From positions 1-51,635 of the forward strand of contig CAMHJC010000003.1 in NCBI GenBank assembly GCA_946185345.1: a stretch of 51,635 nucleotides of DNA, read 5' to 3'. The notes under the pieces were generated by a model that saw nothing but the letters and a program-made list of their open reading frames with translations, was not told where the DNA came from and searched no databases. This document shows positions 7,239 to 15,122 of this stretch, in pieces. The DNA comes from an uncultured Clostridia bacterium. Lineage in GTDB: Bacteria > Bacillota > Clostridia > Oscillospirales > Acutalibacteraceae. The translations under genes and the position numbers were made by a program. Position 1 is the first letter of the stretch. Every line of letters starts with the position of its first letter.

Positions 7239-9029
7239 TCAATCGTTGGGAACAGCGGTAGCAAAGTAGAAAATATCGCTCATCTCACGCGTTCCGGTAT
7301 AGGCCGGCTCATTGACGACTTCCTTGTTGAACATGATGGTTCCCGTCTGACCGCCGTCAAGCGCATAGGCAAGACGCACGCCTTTCTTTTGTATCTCTTT
7401 GGCAAAGGTTTCGAGGTTGCATCCTTTTTCACCGATTCTGCAAAGCAGATAGTGCTTGTCATAATCAAACTGGCAGACAGCGGCTCGAGGAAAGGCTTTG
7501 CCGGGAGATCCGTTCTGATAGCTGTAGAGTTTGTCTTTTCTTGTCGAAACTTTGTAGTCATCTATCAGCATCGGTCCGAAAGCAAATGTGTGAATTATCT
7601 CGCCGTTTTTGAAGACATCGGTATTAAAGAAATCCTTTGTCGATTCATAAATAGAGAAATTGCCGTTGATATCGTACACCAGAATGTCCATTTTCGGAGT
7701 CAGATGGCTGCCGACTTTATCCCTGATCACTTTTCCGTACTGTATTTCAATTCCATACGGTCTGAAAGCGCAGTAATCACCTGACATTCCTAGCACGCCG
7801 TTGGTTTTTCTGAAAATATTTTCGGGAAAATCCTTGTGCTTCTTGCTGATAACATTGTCCACAATGACCCTTCTGAATTGGCTGGGATGAGCGATCCACA
7901 CTTCGGCATAAGTCACAATACCGTACTTTGTTTTTTCTTTCCAGCACTTGACCTCGATGGTGGCGTCCTTGTAGTAATCAATCGGAGAGCCGTCAAAGTT
8001 TTTGCGATCTTCGTCCATGATCTTGGCATATTTACTCTGATCGGGGACAGGCGTTGGAGTGTCGCTCAATTCAAGCACATAGGTGCGGGGAATTTCATGG
8101 ACATTGCCAAGAACGTCTATCAGCAGGTTTTCTGAGGCGGTCTGAAAGAATGTCGCTCTGTCCTTGGTCGAGAGAGAAACCGATTGCAGATTCATCACGT
8201 TGCCGGAAGGAAGGAGCCACATCATCAAAACGACCGACAATACCAGAGCAGCTAATTTCCAGTAAATGTACGGATCCGCTTTTAATTCATTAGCCTTTGT
8301 TTCGTGAACGGCAGGCTTGTTTTCACGTTCCCGGGCAGGTGCCGGCTTTTTATGGCTTTGCGCCGGCGGTTGTCTGTGGCCGCTCTGAGCGTTGGACTGT
8401 CCGCCTCCGGAACGGGCGTTGAATCTTGACCTGGAGACAGCAGAATCGCCCCGGCCCTCATTTGATTCCGTAACAGGCCTTGCCGCAGGCTGCGAGTGAT
8501 CATCTTGGGAATGAGCGCTGAACCTTGATTTCCGTTCAGACGGTTCATTGCTTTTTCTTGCGCCGTCGTCTCCGGAGGATCGGTTAATCGATGAAGGCCT
8601 GTTCCCGACATCAGGACGATTTCTTTGTGAAGGCTGATCGTCACGATCGGTCTTGAATGACCTGAAAGACCTTGTCAGATCTTTGGCATCTTCGTCGGAA
8701 ATCAGCTTGTTGATCTCCTTTTCACCGGTACCGGACATCCTTCTGCGGAAATCGGCGTTCCGGTTCTCGGCTTCGAGCGTTCTCCTGCGGAAATCGGCGT
8801 TCCGGTTCTCGGCTTCGAGCGTTCTCCTGCGGAATTCGGTGCTCCGGCTGTCGGCTTCGGGCGTTCTCCTGCGGAATTCGGTGCTCCGGCTGTCGGCTTC
8901 GGGCGTTCTCCTGTGGAATTCCGTGCTCCGGCTGTCGGCTTCGGGCGTTCTTCTGCGAAATTCGGCGTTTCTTCCTTCGGAACCGGTATTTCTATTATCG
9001 GATGCAGTAAATCTCCTGTTGTTATTCAT
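7239..9029 (-). CDS. Membrane-anchored phosphodiester-glycosidase-like protein with N-terminal repeats
   Basis: 596 residues. Residues 14-97 are a tandem array of a 14-residue Arg/Glu-rich unit (TPEADSRSTEFRRR and variants). About 98-250 is low-complexity, Ser/Arg/Gln-rich and probably disordered, with an ISDEDAKDL motif near 110. One membrane segment lies at about 258-276, followed by an outside domain. That domain resembles the NAGPA/phosphodiester glycosidase family: CAFRPYGIEIQYG, FAFGPMLID, and LDGGQTGTIMFN (DGG at 558-560). Family members remove sugar-1-phosphate caps or are linked to exopolysaccharides; the substrate here is unknown. It is a paralog of 10155-11489, and both end in FATAVPND. 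The SD is weak (AAGGG, far upstream). A possible terminator separates it from the Lgt-like gene upstream, so it may have its own promoter, which I could not find. Confidence 0.75.
   Translation of the reverse strand: MNNNRRFTASDNRNTGSEGRNAEFRRRTPEADSRSTEFHRRTPEADSRSTEFRRRTPEADSRSTEFRRRTLEAENRNADFRRRTLEAENRNADFRRRMSGTGEKEINKLISDEDAKDLTRSFRSFKTDRDDQPSQRNRPDVGNRPSSINRSSGDDGARKSNEPSERKSRFSAHSQDDHSQPAARPVTESNEGRGDSAVSRSRFNARSGGGQSNAQSGHRQPPAQSHKKPAPARERENKPAVHETKANELKADPYIYWKLAALVLSVVLMMWLLPSGNVMNLQSVSLSTKDRATFFQTASENLLIDVLGNVHEIPRTYVLELSDTPTPVPDQSKYAKIMDEDRKNFDGSPIDYYKDATIEVKCWKEKTKYGIVTYAEVWIAHPSQFRRVIVDNVISKKHKDFPENIFRKTNGVLGMSGDYCAFRPYGIEIQYGKVIRDKVGSHLTPKMDILVYDINGNFSIYESTKDFFNTDVFKNGEIIHTFAFGPMLIDDYKVSTRKDKLYSYQNGSPGKAFPRAAVCQFDYDKHYLLCRIGEKGCNLETFAKEIQKKGVRLAYALDGGQTGTIMFNKEVVNEPAYTGTREMSDIFYFATAVPND
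8739..8990 (-). repeat. 42-bp in-frame tandem repeat array
   Basis: Five good copies of a 42-bp unit (8739-8948) plus one degenerate outer copy (8949-8990), each encoding 14 residues. Two sub-types are visible: two adjacent LEAENRNADF copies and three PEADSRSTEF copies, near identical within each type, which points to recent duplication. The repeats are in frame, so copy number could change without breaking the gene. Confidence 0.9.
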
Positions 9030-9100
9030 GGTAATTTAATCATCAATCCCTTCATAAATGCATTGTCGGATTGCATGGCATGCTGTAAAATACGCCAAAA

Positions 9101-9131
9101 GGAGCCCACGAAAAAAACGTCCGCAGACTCC
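9101..9131 (-). terminator. Candidate terminator after the Lgt-like gene
   Basis: Minus strand GGAGTCT...CTGGGCTCC-type stem: GGAG/CTCC plus G-U/G-C pairs and an inner ACG/CGT around a T7 loop, followed by TTTTGG. The pairing is imperfect. If real it ends the lipoprotein-glycosidase-Lgt-like transcript. Confidence 0.4.
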
Positions 9132-9139
9132 ATAAAAAA

Positions 9140-10129
9140 CTAACTTACTGCCTTGTTGCCGTTGTTGAGCGTGGTGCGATAAATCATTATTCCGTTGATT
9201 GCCTCACCTAACATGCAAATAAATATGACGCTGTAATTTCTGATGAAATTATGATAGGAAATTCTGTTCAACTCCATTGCAAGCGTAATTCCCACAGCAG
9301 CCAGAGCAATTAAGGGAGACACGATGACATACCACTTCAGCCCGTTTTTCTTTTTGGAGCGAATCGCAAACAGGACGGTAATCACCGTAAAGAAGACCGC
9401 TCCGAAGATCTGCTGCATTCTGACAAAGGAGTTATTCATAAAATACAGGGCATCGACGTGCATGCTGTCAAACACGCCCTGGGAACAGCCGTGCATCAGC
9501 AAAAACAGCAGCGCAATATCGCCATGTCGTCCCGACATCCCCTTTTTTTCATTGCTGTATTTCGCAAAGAAAATGCAGACCGCAACGAAAATCACCGCCG
9601 CAAAGGCCGCCTCATAGCTGAAAACAGCGAGCACCCATTCATCCTTTTGAGAATGATACACTGCGAGCGGAAAAAAATGATGCTTCGGATTTTTGACAAC
9701 CAGTCCGAAATTGTCACCCGAAAAATAAGAGGACATTCTTCCTATTATAATTCCCAGAGCACTGCCGGCCGCGATGCAGTCGCAAGTGGAACCGGCGTTG
9801 AAAGACGGGTTGATTTTCTTCAGAATCAACGCGGAAATCAGTACGCCGAAAATCACTCCGTAAAGAGAATATCCGCCTCTAAGGAAGTTAAAATGATCTC
9901 CGATGCTCTCATATTCCTCCAGATTGCAAAGCATGTAAACCAGTCTCGAAAAAACAAATCCGATAGGCATGGAGAGAAGAATACAGTTCATCAGATCATT
10001 TTTTCCGCCCTTTTTAAATACCGTACAAAACACGAATGAAGCGATAACAGCCAGAGCAATGGCAATCGCCATAAAGACTCCGTGCCAGTAAATATAGATG
10101 CCGCCCAGCAGCAGGGCAAGATTATCCAT
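9140..10129 (-). CDS. Lgt-fold integral membrane protein with altered active site
   Basis: 329 residues with about seven or more hydrophobic segments. Order and motifs follow prolipoprotein diacylglyceryl transferase: YWHGVFMAIAIA in the first segment, then RGGYSLYGVIFGVL, then GRMSSYFSGDNFG, then HGCSQGVFDSMHVDA, then RMQQIFGAVFF. Compared with the Lgt signature G-R-x-[GA]-N-F-x-N-x-E-x2-G, the Arg stays but both Asn are Ser and Glu is Asp. The later R..E..R-type positions read Q, D and H. Housekeeping Lgt keeps these, so I infer a diverged, perhaps non-catalytic or re-purposed homolog. It lies between two glycosidase-like paralogs and downstream of a lipoprotein gene, with 25 bases to the upstream gene and an AAAGGATG SD. 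It could still be the organism's only Lgt if the family tolerates these changes. Confidence 0.65.
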   Translation of the reverse strand: MDNLALLLGGIYIYWHGVFMAIAIALAVIASFVFCTVFKKGGKNDLMNCILLSMPIGFVFSRLVYMLCNLEEYESIGDHFNFLRGGYSLYGVIFGVLISALILKKINPSFNAGSTCDCIAAGSALGIIIGRMSSYFSGDNFGLVVKNPKHHFFPLAVYHSQKDEWVLAVFSYEAAFAAVIFVAVCIFFAKYSNEKKGMSGRHGDIALLFLLMHGCSQGVFDSMHVDALYFMNNSFVRMQQIFGAVFFTVITVLFAIRSKKKNGLKWYVIVSPLIALAAVGITLAMELNRISYHNFIRNYSVIFICMLGEAINGIMIYRTTLNNGNKAVS

Positions 10130-10154
10130 TAACGTATAACATCCTTTCTGTTAA

Positions 10155-11489
10155 TCAATCGTTGGGAACTGCGGTTGCGAAATACAGTATATCGCTCATA
10201 TCACGGGGGCCGCCGTAAGCTACAATGTTGATGATCTCTTTGTTATACAAGAGCGTGGCGGTCTGGCCTCCATCAAGATTGTAAGCAAAACGCACACCTG
10301 TAGTCTGTATTTCCTTCGCAAAATCCAGCATGGTAATTCCCGGAGCATCAACCGTACAGAGCAGGTAATGCTTGTCATAATCAAACTGACAAATTGCCGC
10401 TCTCGGGTCATGACGCGTAGGCTCACCCTGCGCCCTTGGATTGGTGAGCAGCGTGGAATCGTTGACCGTGTAATTGTCAACCAGCATCGGCCCAAAAGCA
10501 AACGTGTGAATAATATCTCCGTTTTTGTAAATGTCACTTTCAAAAAAATCCGGATTATCCTTCAGTGTGCTGAAGTTGCCGTTTTTGTCATACACGGCTA
10601 TGTCCATAAATCCGCTTGTTTTGGTGCGGATGACGTTTCCGAACTGAATGACGATACCGTACGCTCTGAAAGCGCAGTAATCCGCCGACATTCCGACAAC
10701 ACCGTTGGTTCTTCCAAAAATATTCTGCGGAAAATCCCTGTGTTTTTTGCTGATGACATTGTCAACCAGTGTTCTTCTGAGCTGACTGGGGTGCGAAATC
10801 CACACCTCCGAGAAATTGAAAACAGCGCCCTGTCTCATTTCCTTCCAGCATTTGACCTCGATGGAATCATCTTTATAATATCGGATGGGTGTATCATCGT
10901 AGTTTTTGCGTACTTCATCCATCCTCTCGGTGAAGCTGCTCTCATCGGGAGCAGGCGTCAGAACATCGCTCAATTCCAGCACATAAGAACGGGGAATCCT
11001 GTGTATCTCATTGAGAGAATCGCTCAGCAATCCGTTGGAGGCATTCTGAAAAAATGTAAAACGGTCTTTCGAGGAGGAGGAGGTAGTCTGAAGATTCATG
11101 ACATTTCCGGACGGAAGCAGCCATGTCATCAGCAAAACGCATAAAATAACCGCACCGACCTTCCGTCCCGCGGAGGAAATAGTGTTTTTGCTGTCGGCTC
11201 CGTTTTTGTCACGGGTGATATTCTTACCGCCTTCACTGACAAATGTCTGTTCCGGAAAATCATACCCGGCTTCTGAATCAGGCCCAGAAATGGCGGCTGA
11301 ATCATCGGAGCTTGTCGAAAAAACCTCATGCTGCCGATCATCCTCGCCGTAATAATGACCGTCGTGACTGAAACTGTCCTTTGGATTGAAATCCTGATCA
11401 TTAATGCCGGTAGATTGAGTTGCCTGTCCAAACTGGCGTATGAGTTCATCTGCTTCGTCATCAGATATCAGGTGCAGCTTATCTTTCAT
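10155..11489 (-). CDS. Membrane-anchored phosphodiester-glycosidase-like protein, paralog 2
   Basis: 444 residues. A cytoplasmic acidic N-terminus opens with HLISDDEADELIRQFG (about 6-21), the same motif found near residue 110 of the paralog at 7239-9029. About 25-110 is polar and probably disordered. One membrane segment lies at about 111-128 (ending LLPSGNVMNLQ), followed by an outside NAGPA-like domain with CAFRAYGIVIQFG, FAFGPMLVD and LDGGQTATLLYN (DGG 406-408). Outside domains of the two paralogs align nearly end to end, so a tandem duplication is likely. This copy lacks the 14-residue repeats. It is the second gene of the cluster, 50 bases after the lipoprotein, with an AAAGGATG SD. Substrate unknown. 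Confidence 0.75.
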   Translation of the reverse strand: MKDKLHLISDDEADELIRQFGQATQSTGINDQDFNPKDSFSHDGHYYGEDDRQHEVFSTSSDDSAAISGPDSEAGYDFPEQTFVSEGGKNITRDKNGADSKNTISSAGRKVGAVILCVLLMTWLLPSGNVMNLQTTSSSSKDRFTFFQNASNGLLSDSLNEIHRIPRSYVLELSDVLTPAPDESSFTERMDEVRKNYDDTPIRYYKDDSIEVKCWKEMRQGAVFNFSEVWISHPSQLRRTLVDNVISKKHRDFPQNIFGRTNGVVGMSADYCAFRAYGIVIQFGNVIRTKTSGFMDIAVYDKNGNFSTLKDNPDFFESDIYKNGDIIHTFAFGPMLVDNYTVNDSTLLTNPRAQGEPTRHDPRAAICQFDYDKHYLLCTVDAPGITMLDFAKEIQTTGVRFAYNLDGGQTATLLYNKEIINIVAYGGPRDMSDILYFATAVPND

Positions 11490-11539
11490 TAATTGTTACT
11501 CATCCTTTGCATTATTATTTCATTCATTGATAATCCAAC

Positions 11540-12166
11540 TCAATCATTCGTTTCAAATCCGCCGGATATCGCTTCAAATAAATCGTCCGTCATATAAATA
11601 AGCCATTTTCCGAAACTGTATTTCATTCTCATCTTGAATGTTTTGGTTGAATAATACTTTTCCGGAGTAGCCATCAGGCTGTCCAGCGCTTCCGCGGCTA
11701 TTTTTTCCGCGCCTTCATCGGTCAGCGAAATGGCATCATCTTTCTTCTCGACATAGCCTTCCTTGGCTTCTGAGATGTAAGACTTTCCTATTTTGGTAGA
11801 AAGATTTTTCAGATCTTCGTTGAGCAGATTCAGATCCAGATAGGTAAAATCAACAGCGCACTCCGCATCAAGGCCATCCGATTTGACAGGCCCCTTAAGC
11901 TGATAACTGTAGCTTTTCAGAAGATAATCATACAACTTCTGAGAAAACACACCCGTTACCTTATCTCTCATAGACAGAGAAACACCGCTGAGGTACTCAT
12001 CCGCCCCTTCAAAGTCGCCTTCGCATACGCTGTCAAAAAAACAGGTGACCGTTTCCTCCGGTTCGGGCAGATCGCCAACAATTGACATGGGCATATCGCA
12101 TGCGCTCAATGATACCATCGCGGCCAGGGCAATCAGGAGGCAAAAGGTTCTTTTTACTATCGTCAT
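11540..12166 (-). CDS. Lipoprotein of unknown function
   Basis: 208 residues with a type II signal peptide: basic MTIVKR, a hydrophobic core, and a lipobox LSAC with Cys23. The mature part starts acidic (PEPEETV) and contains CFFDSVCEGDFEGADEYLSG, a pattern seen in small NTF2-like/DUF4878-type lipoproteins where a helix precedes a short alpha-beta domain. I cannot name the family firmly. It is the first gene of the minus-strand cluster, with an AAAGGAGA SD and a promoter about 110 bases upstream. Presence next to an Lgt-like protein is notable because Lgt modifies lipoproteins. Confidence 0.75.
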   Translation of the reverse strand: MTIVKRTFCLLIALAAMVSLSACDMPMSIVGDLPEPEETVTCFFDSVCEGDFEGADEYLSGVSLSMRDKVTGVFSQKLYDYLLKSYSYQLKGPVKSDGLDAECAVDFTYLDLNLLNEDLKNLSTKIGKSYISEAKEGYVEKKDDAISLTDEGAEKIAAEALDSLMATPEKYYSTKTFKMRMKYSFGKWLIYMTDDLFEAISGGFETND

Positions 12167-12277
12167 AACGCAATCTCCTTTTCAAACTAGAAAATCGGTA
12201 AATTACATAATTGCTGTCAGCAATTTTTTGTCAAAAAAGCATTAAATTCACCTGTCATCTTCAACACAACACTAATC

Positions 12278-12306
12278 ATTCTATAACATGTTTTATTAAA
12301 AGTCAA
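12278..12306 (-). promoter_or_regulatory. Promoter of the lipoprotein/glycosidase-like cluster
   Basis: Minus strand TTGACT (12301-12306), 17-base spacer, TAGAAT (12278-12283). The leader is about 105 bases and contains a 6-bp stem with a 3-base loop (12210-12224). The rest of the 12167-12480 gap holds this leader, an AT-rich segment, and the corA upstream region. Confidence 0.6.
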
Positions 12307-12397
12307 CTAAAAGATAATTAATATTGTTTTACCAAAAAATTTACAAATCAAGCGGCTGTAAAAACTATAATATTCAGTAGATTTTGTATGAGTGATA

Positions 12398-12406
12398 TGT
12401 TATAAT
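12398..12406 (+). promoter_or_regulatory. Extended -10 promoter candidate for corA
   Basis: TGTTATAAT (12398-12406), an extended -10 element with perfect TATAAT. A second TATAAT lies at 12411-12416. No good -35 at the usual distance. No M-box-like structured leader could be recognised before corA. Confidence 0.4.
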
Positions 12407-12480
12407 TACTTATAATCGCTTAAAGATCACAGATCTTTTTAATAAAGGCGGACAGATTGATTCATAAAGAAGGTAATGCG

Positions 12481-13422
12481 ATGCTGAAGCTGTACCGTAC
12501 AGACAACAAGGTTCTGCAGGAAATTAATCAAATAAAAGACGGCTGCTGGGTGAATATGGTGGATCCTTCCTATAACGAAGTGGCTGAGATCGCCGGCCAG
12601 TTCAACATTGACGAAGCGGATATCATGGCCGCACTCGACGATGAGGAAAGCTCCCGTATTGAACTGGAAGACGGCTATACCCTCATTCTGATAGATATTC
12701 CGTCCGTTGAAGTCAGACATGATAAAAACCGTCACACCACCATTCCTCTGGGCATACTCATTACCCAGACCGCCATCATCACGGTATGCACCGTGGAAAC
12801 GCCGATTCTCAATGATTTCATCAATAAGCGCATCAAGGATTTCAGCACCAAGAAAAAAATGCGGTTTATTTATCAAATCATCGCACGCACCATTTCGTTT
12901 TATCAGACGACGCTTCGCACTATCGACAAAATGCGCACCGAAATAGAAGAACGTGTAGGGGAGGATACCACCGATATCGACCTTATTGACCTGCACGAGC
13001 TGGAGTCAACGCTGGTGTATTTTGCCACTTCACTCAACGCCAACAGCGGCGTGCTGAACCGTCTAACCCGTTACACAAGGCTGGAGCAGTATCCGGACGA
13101 TCAGGAACTTCTGGACGATCTGATCGTTGAGAACCGCCAGGCTATCGAAATGACCGCCATTTACCGGGATATCCTCAACGGCACGCGCGAATTGATTTCA
13201 TCCATCATTGACAGCAAGCTGAATAATGTGATGAAGTATCTTACTTCCATTACATTGGTGATGGCTATTCCGACCATCATCTCGGGCCTTTACGGAATGA
13301 ATGTGCCTTCGTCAGGCATGCCGTTTGGTGAATCACGCTTCGGTTTTGCCATTGTATGCGTTATTACGCTGGTGATATGCGTCGCTGCAATGGTTGTCAT
13401 GAAGAAAAAAAGAATGCTGTAA
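12481..13422 (+). CDS. corA: CorA-family magnesium/divalent cation transporter
   Basis: 313 residues: a large cytoplasmic N-terminal domain with a long helix (about 150-260) and two C-terminal membrane segments. The family GMN motif (YGMN, GMN at 272-274) sits at the end of the first, and a basic tail KKKRML follows the second. It forms pentameric channels for Mg2+, sometimes Co2+ or Ni2+. I start at the ATG at 12481 because AAGAAGG lies 7 bases upstream and MLKLYRTDNK matches the usual family start; a TTG at 12457 would add 8 residues. The Lrp-type gene follows after 17 bases. Confidence 0.93.
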   Translation: MLKLYRTDNKVLQEINQIKDGCWVNMVDPSYNEVAEIAGQFNIDEADIMAALDDEESSRIELEDGYTLILIDIPSVEVRHDKNRHTTIPLGILITQTAIITVCTVETPILNDFINKRIKDFSTKKKMRFIYQIIARTISFYQTTLRTIDKMRTEIEERVGEDTTDIDLIDLHELESTLVYFATSLNANSGVLNRLTRYTRLEQYPDDQELLDDLIVENRQAIEMTAIYRDILNGTRELISSIIDSKLNNVMKYLTSITLVMAIPTIISGLYGMNVPSSGMPFGESRFGFAIVCVITLVICVAAMVVMKKKRML

Positions 13423-13439
13423 GATAAGGAGTCGTATCA

Positions 13440-13919
13440 ATGGATAATTTTTTAAAGATACTCAGCGATAATCCCAGGCTTTCTAACGCACAGATAGCCG
13501 CTATGACAGGACTTTCAGAAGATGAAGTCGGTGAACGCATTGCCTCGCTGGAAAGAGAAGGGGTTATTTGCGGATACAAAACCGTGATCAACTGGGAAAA
13601 ACTGGAACAGACCGACAAGGTCACCGCCATCATCGAACTGAAAGTAACTCCGCGCAAGGACACAGGCTTTGAAGCAATCGCAGAGGAAATTATGTCATTT
13701 GACGAAGTGGAATCGGTCAGCCTGATGAGCGGAGGATATGACTTTTCCGTATGCGTAACAGGACGCACCTTCCAGGAAATAGCTTTGTTTGTCGCAAAAA
13801 GGCTCGCTCCCATTGATTCGGTCACATCGACCACCACCACCTTTATTTTGAAAAAATACAAAGAGGACGGAATGATACTGTCGGCTCAGAGCGACGAAAG
13901 AGGAGCTGACGTCCTGTGA
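13440..13919 (+). CDS. Lrp/AsnC-family transcriptional regulator
   Basis: 159 residues: an N-terminal winged helix-turn-helix (NPRLSNAQIAAMTGLSEDEVGERIASLEREGVICGY) and a C-terminal RAM ligand-binding domain (about 70-145, with a SGGYDFSVCVTG turn). Such proteins sense amino acids and bind DNA as octamers. A strong AAGGAG SD lies before the ATG. Its stop overlaps the start of the aminotransferase gene, so the pair is translationally coupled; the ligand is probably the substrate or product of that enzyme (inference). Confidence 0.9.
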   Translation: MDNFLKILSDNPRLSNAQIAAMTGLSEDEVGERIASLEREGVICGYKTVINWEKLEQTDKVTAIIELKVTPRKDTGFEAIAEEIMSFDEVESVSLMSGGYDFSVCVTGRTFQEIALFVAKRLAPIDSVTSTTTTFILKKYKEDGMILSAQSDERGADVL

Positions 13920-15106
13920 TGAATTACAATGACCTCATCAACCGCACCGCACATGCGATTCCTCCGTCTGGAATCAGAAGGTTTTTTGACATTGCGGCTG
14001 AAATGGAGGAAGTCATTTCGCTTTCGGTCGGCGAGCCTGACTTCCTGACGCCGTGGCATGTCCGTGACGTGGCGATAGATTCACTGCAAAAAGGACGTAC
14101 GGGATATTCACCCAACAGAGGATTTACCGCCCTGTGCAGAGAAATCTGCCATTATTACAAAAGGAAGTTCGATCTTGATTATGATTTCAGTACCGATGTC
14201 ATTGTGACTGTCGGAGGCTCGGAGGCAATTGATCTGGCCGTCCGCGCCCTGATTAATCCGGGTGACGAGGTGCTGGTGCCACAGCCGAGCTTTGTATGCT
14301 ACGATCCGATTGCCCGTCTGGCAGGCGCCAAGGCGGTACCGATTGTAACCCACAGAGAGGATGAATTCCGTCTGACAGCCGAGGCGCTCCGGGAGTGCAT
14401 TACAGAGCGCACCAAGCTGCTTATTCTGCCGTTTCCCAATAATCCGACAGGAGCTGTCATGCGCCGGGAACATCTGGAAAAAATTGCGGATGTTTTACGT
14501 GAAACAAACATTTTGGTGCTTGCGGACGAAATCTATTCCGAACTGACCTACAACGGCCAGCCGCACGTCTCCATCGCCTCCATCGCCGGAATGAAAGAGC
14601 GCACCATTGTGGTCAACGGTTTCTCCAAATCATACGCCATGACCGGATGGCGGCTGGGATACGCTCTCGGCCCTAAAGAAATCATCTCAATCATGACAAA
14701 AATCCATCAATATGCCATCATGTGCGCTCCTACAACATCGCAGCATGCGGCAATTGAAGCATTGCGAAACGGCGATGAGGATATTGCCAAAATGAGAGAG
14801 GAATATGACCTGCGCAGAAAACTGGTTGTCAGGGGATTCCGGGAACTCGGCCTTGACTGCTTCGAACCGGAGGGAGCTTTTTATGTATTTCCGAGCATTT
14901 CTTCGACCGGCATGACATCGGAGGAATTTTGCGAAAAGCTGCTGAAAGAGAAACACGTTGCCGTTGTTCCGGGCAATGCCTTCGGAGAGTGCGGCGAAGG
15001 ATATATCCGGGTTTCCTACGCCTATTCCACGGCTCACATCAACGAGGCACTGAGAAGAATCGGACAGTTTCTTAAAGAGGAAAACAATTCACAGCAGTTA
15101 GTCTGA
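13919..15106 (+). CDS. Class I/II PLP-dependent aminotransferase
   Basis: 395 residues, fold type I, related to the AspC/PatA group of aromatic and aspartate aminotransferases. Seen: SVGEPDFLTP at the N-terminus, GGSEAIDLAVRAL, PNNPTGAVM, ADEIYSEL, and the PLP lysine K237 in NGFSKSYAMTGWRLGY. The conserved PSGIRRFFD start supports the full N-terminus. ATG at 13919 overlaps the TGA of the Lrp gene; a GTG at 13916 is an equally possible start and sits closer to the AGGAG. Paired with an Lrp-type regulator. Substrate cannot be assigned from sequence alone. Confidence 0.9.
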   Translation: MNYNDLINRTAHAIPPSGIRRFFDIAAEMEEVISLSVGEPDFLTPWHVRDVAIDSLQKGRTGYSPNRGFTALCREICHYYKRKFDLDYDFSTDVIVTVGGSEAIDLAVRALINPGDEVLVPQPSFVCYDPIARLAGAKAVPIVTHREDEFRLTAEALRECITERTKLLILPFPNNPTGAVMRREHLEKIADVLRETNILVLADEIYSELTYNGQPHVSIASIAGMKERTIVVNGFSKSYAMTGWRLGYALGPKEIISIMTKIHQYAIMCAPTTSQHAAIEALRNGDEDIAKMREEYDLRRKLVVRGFRELGLDCFEPEGAFYVFPSISSTGMTSEEFCEKLLKEKHVAVVPGNAFGECGEGYIRVSYAYSTAHINEALRRIGQFLKEENNSQQLV

Positions 15107-15122
15107 TAAAGGAGTGATTGGC

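Noticed and set aside
8739-8990. CRISPR array
   Set aside because: Units are contiguous with no unique spacers and translate in frame as protein repeats.
12210-12229. Plus-strand terminator (stem plus T-run)
   Set aside because: No plus-strand gene lies upstream to terminate, and the stem is only 6 bp with a 3-base loop. It is in the leader of the minus-strand cluster, where the T-run reads as A-run.
12241-12480. M-box or other Mg riboswitch before corA
   Set aside because: The region is AT-rich, without paired, conserved segments that I could recognise.
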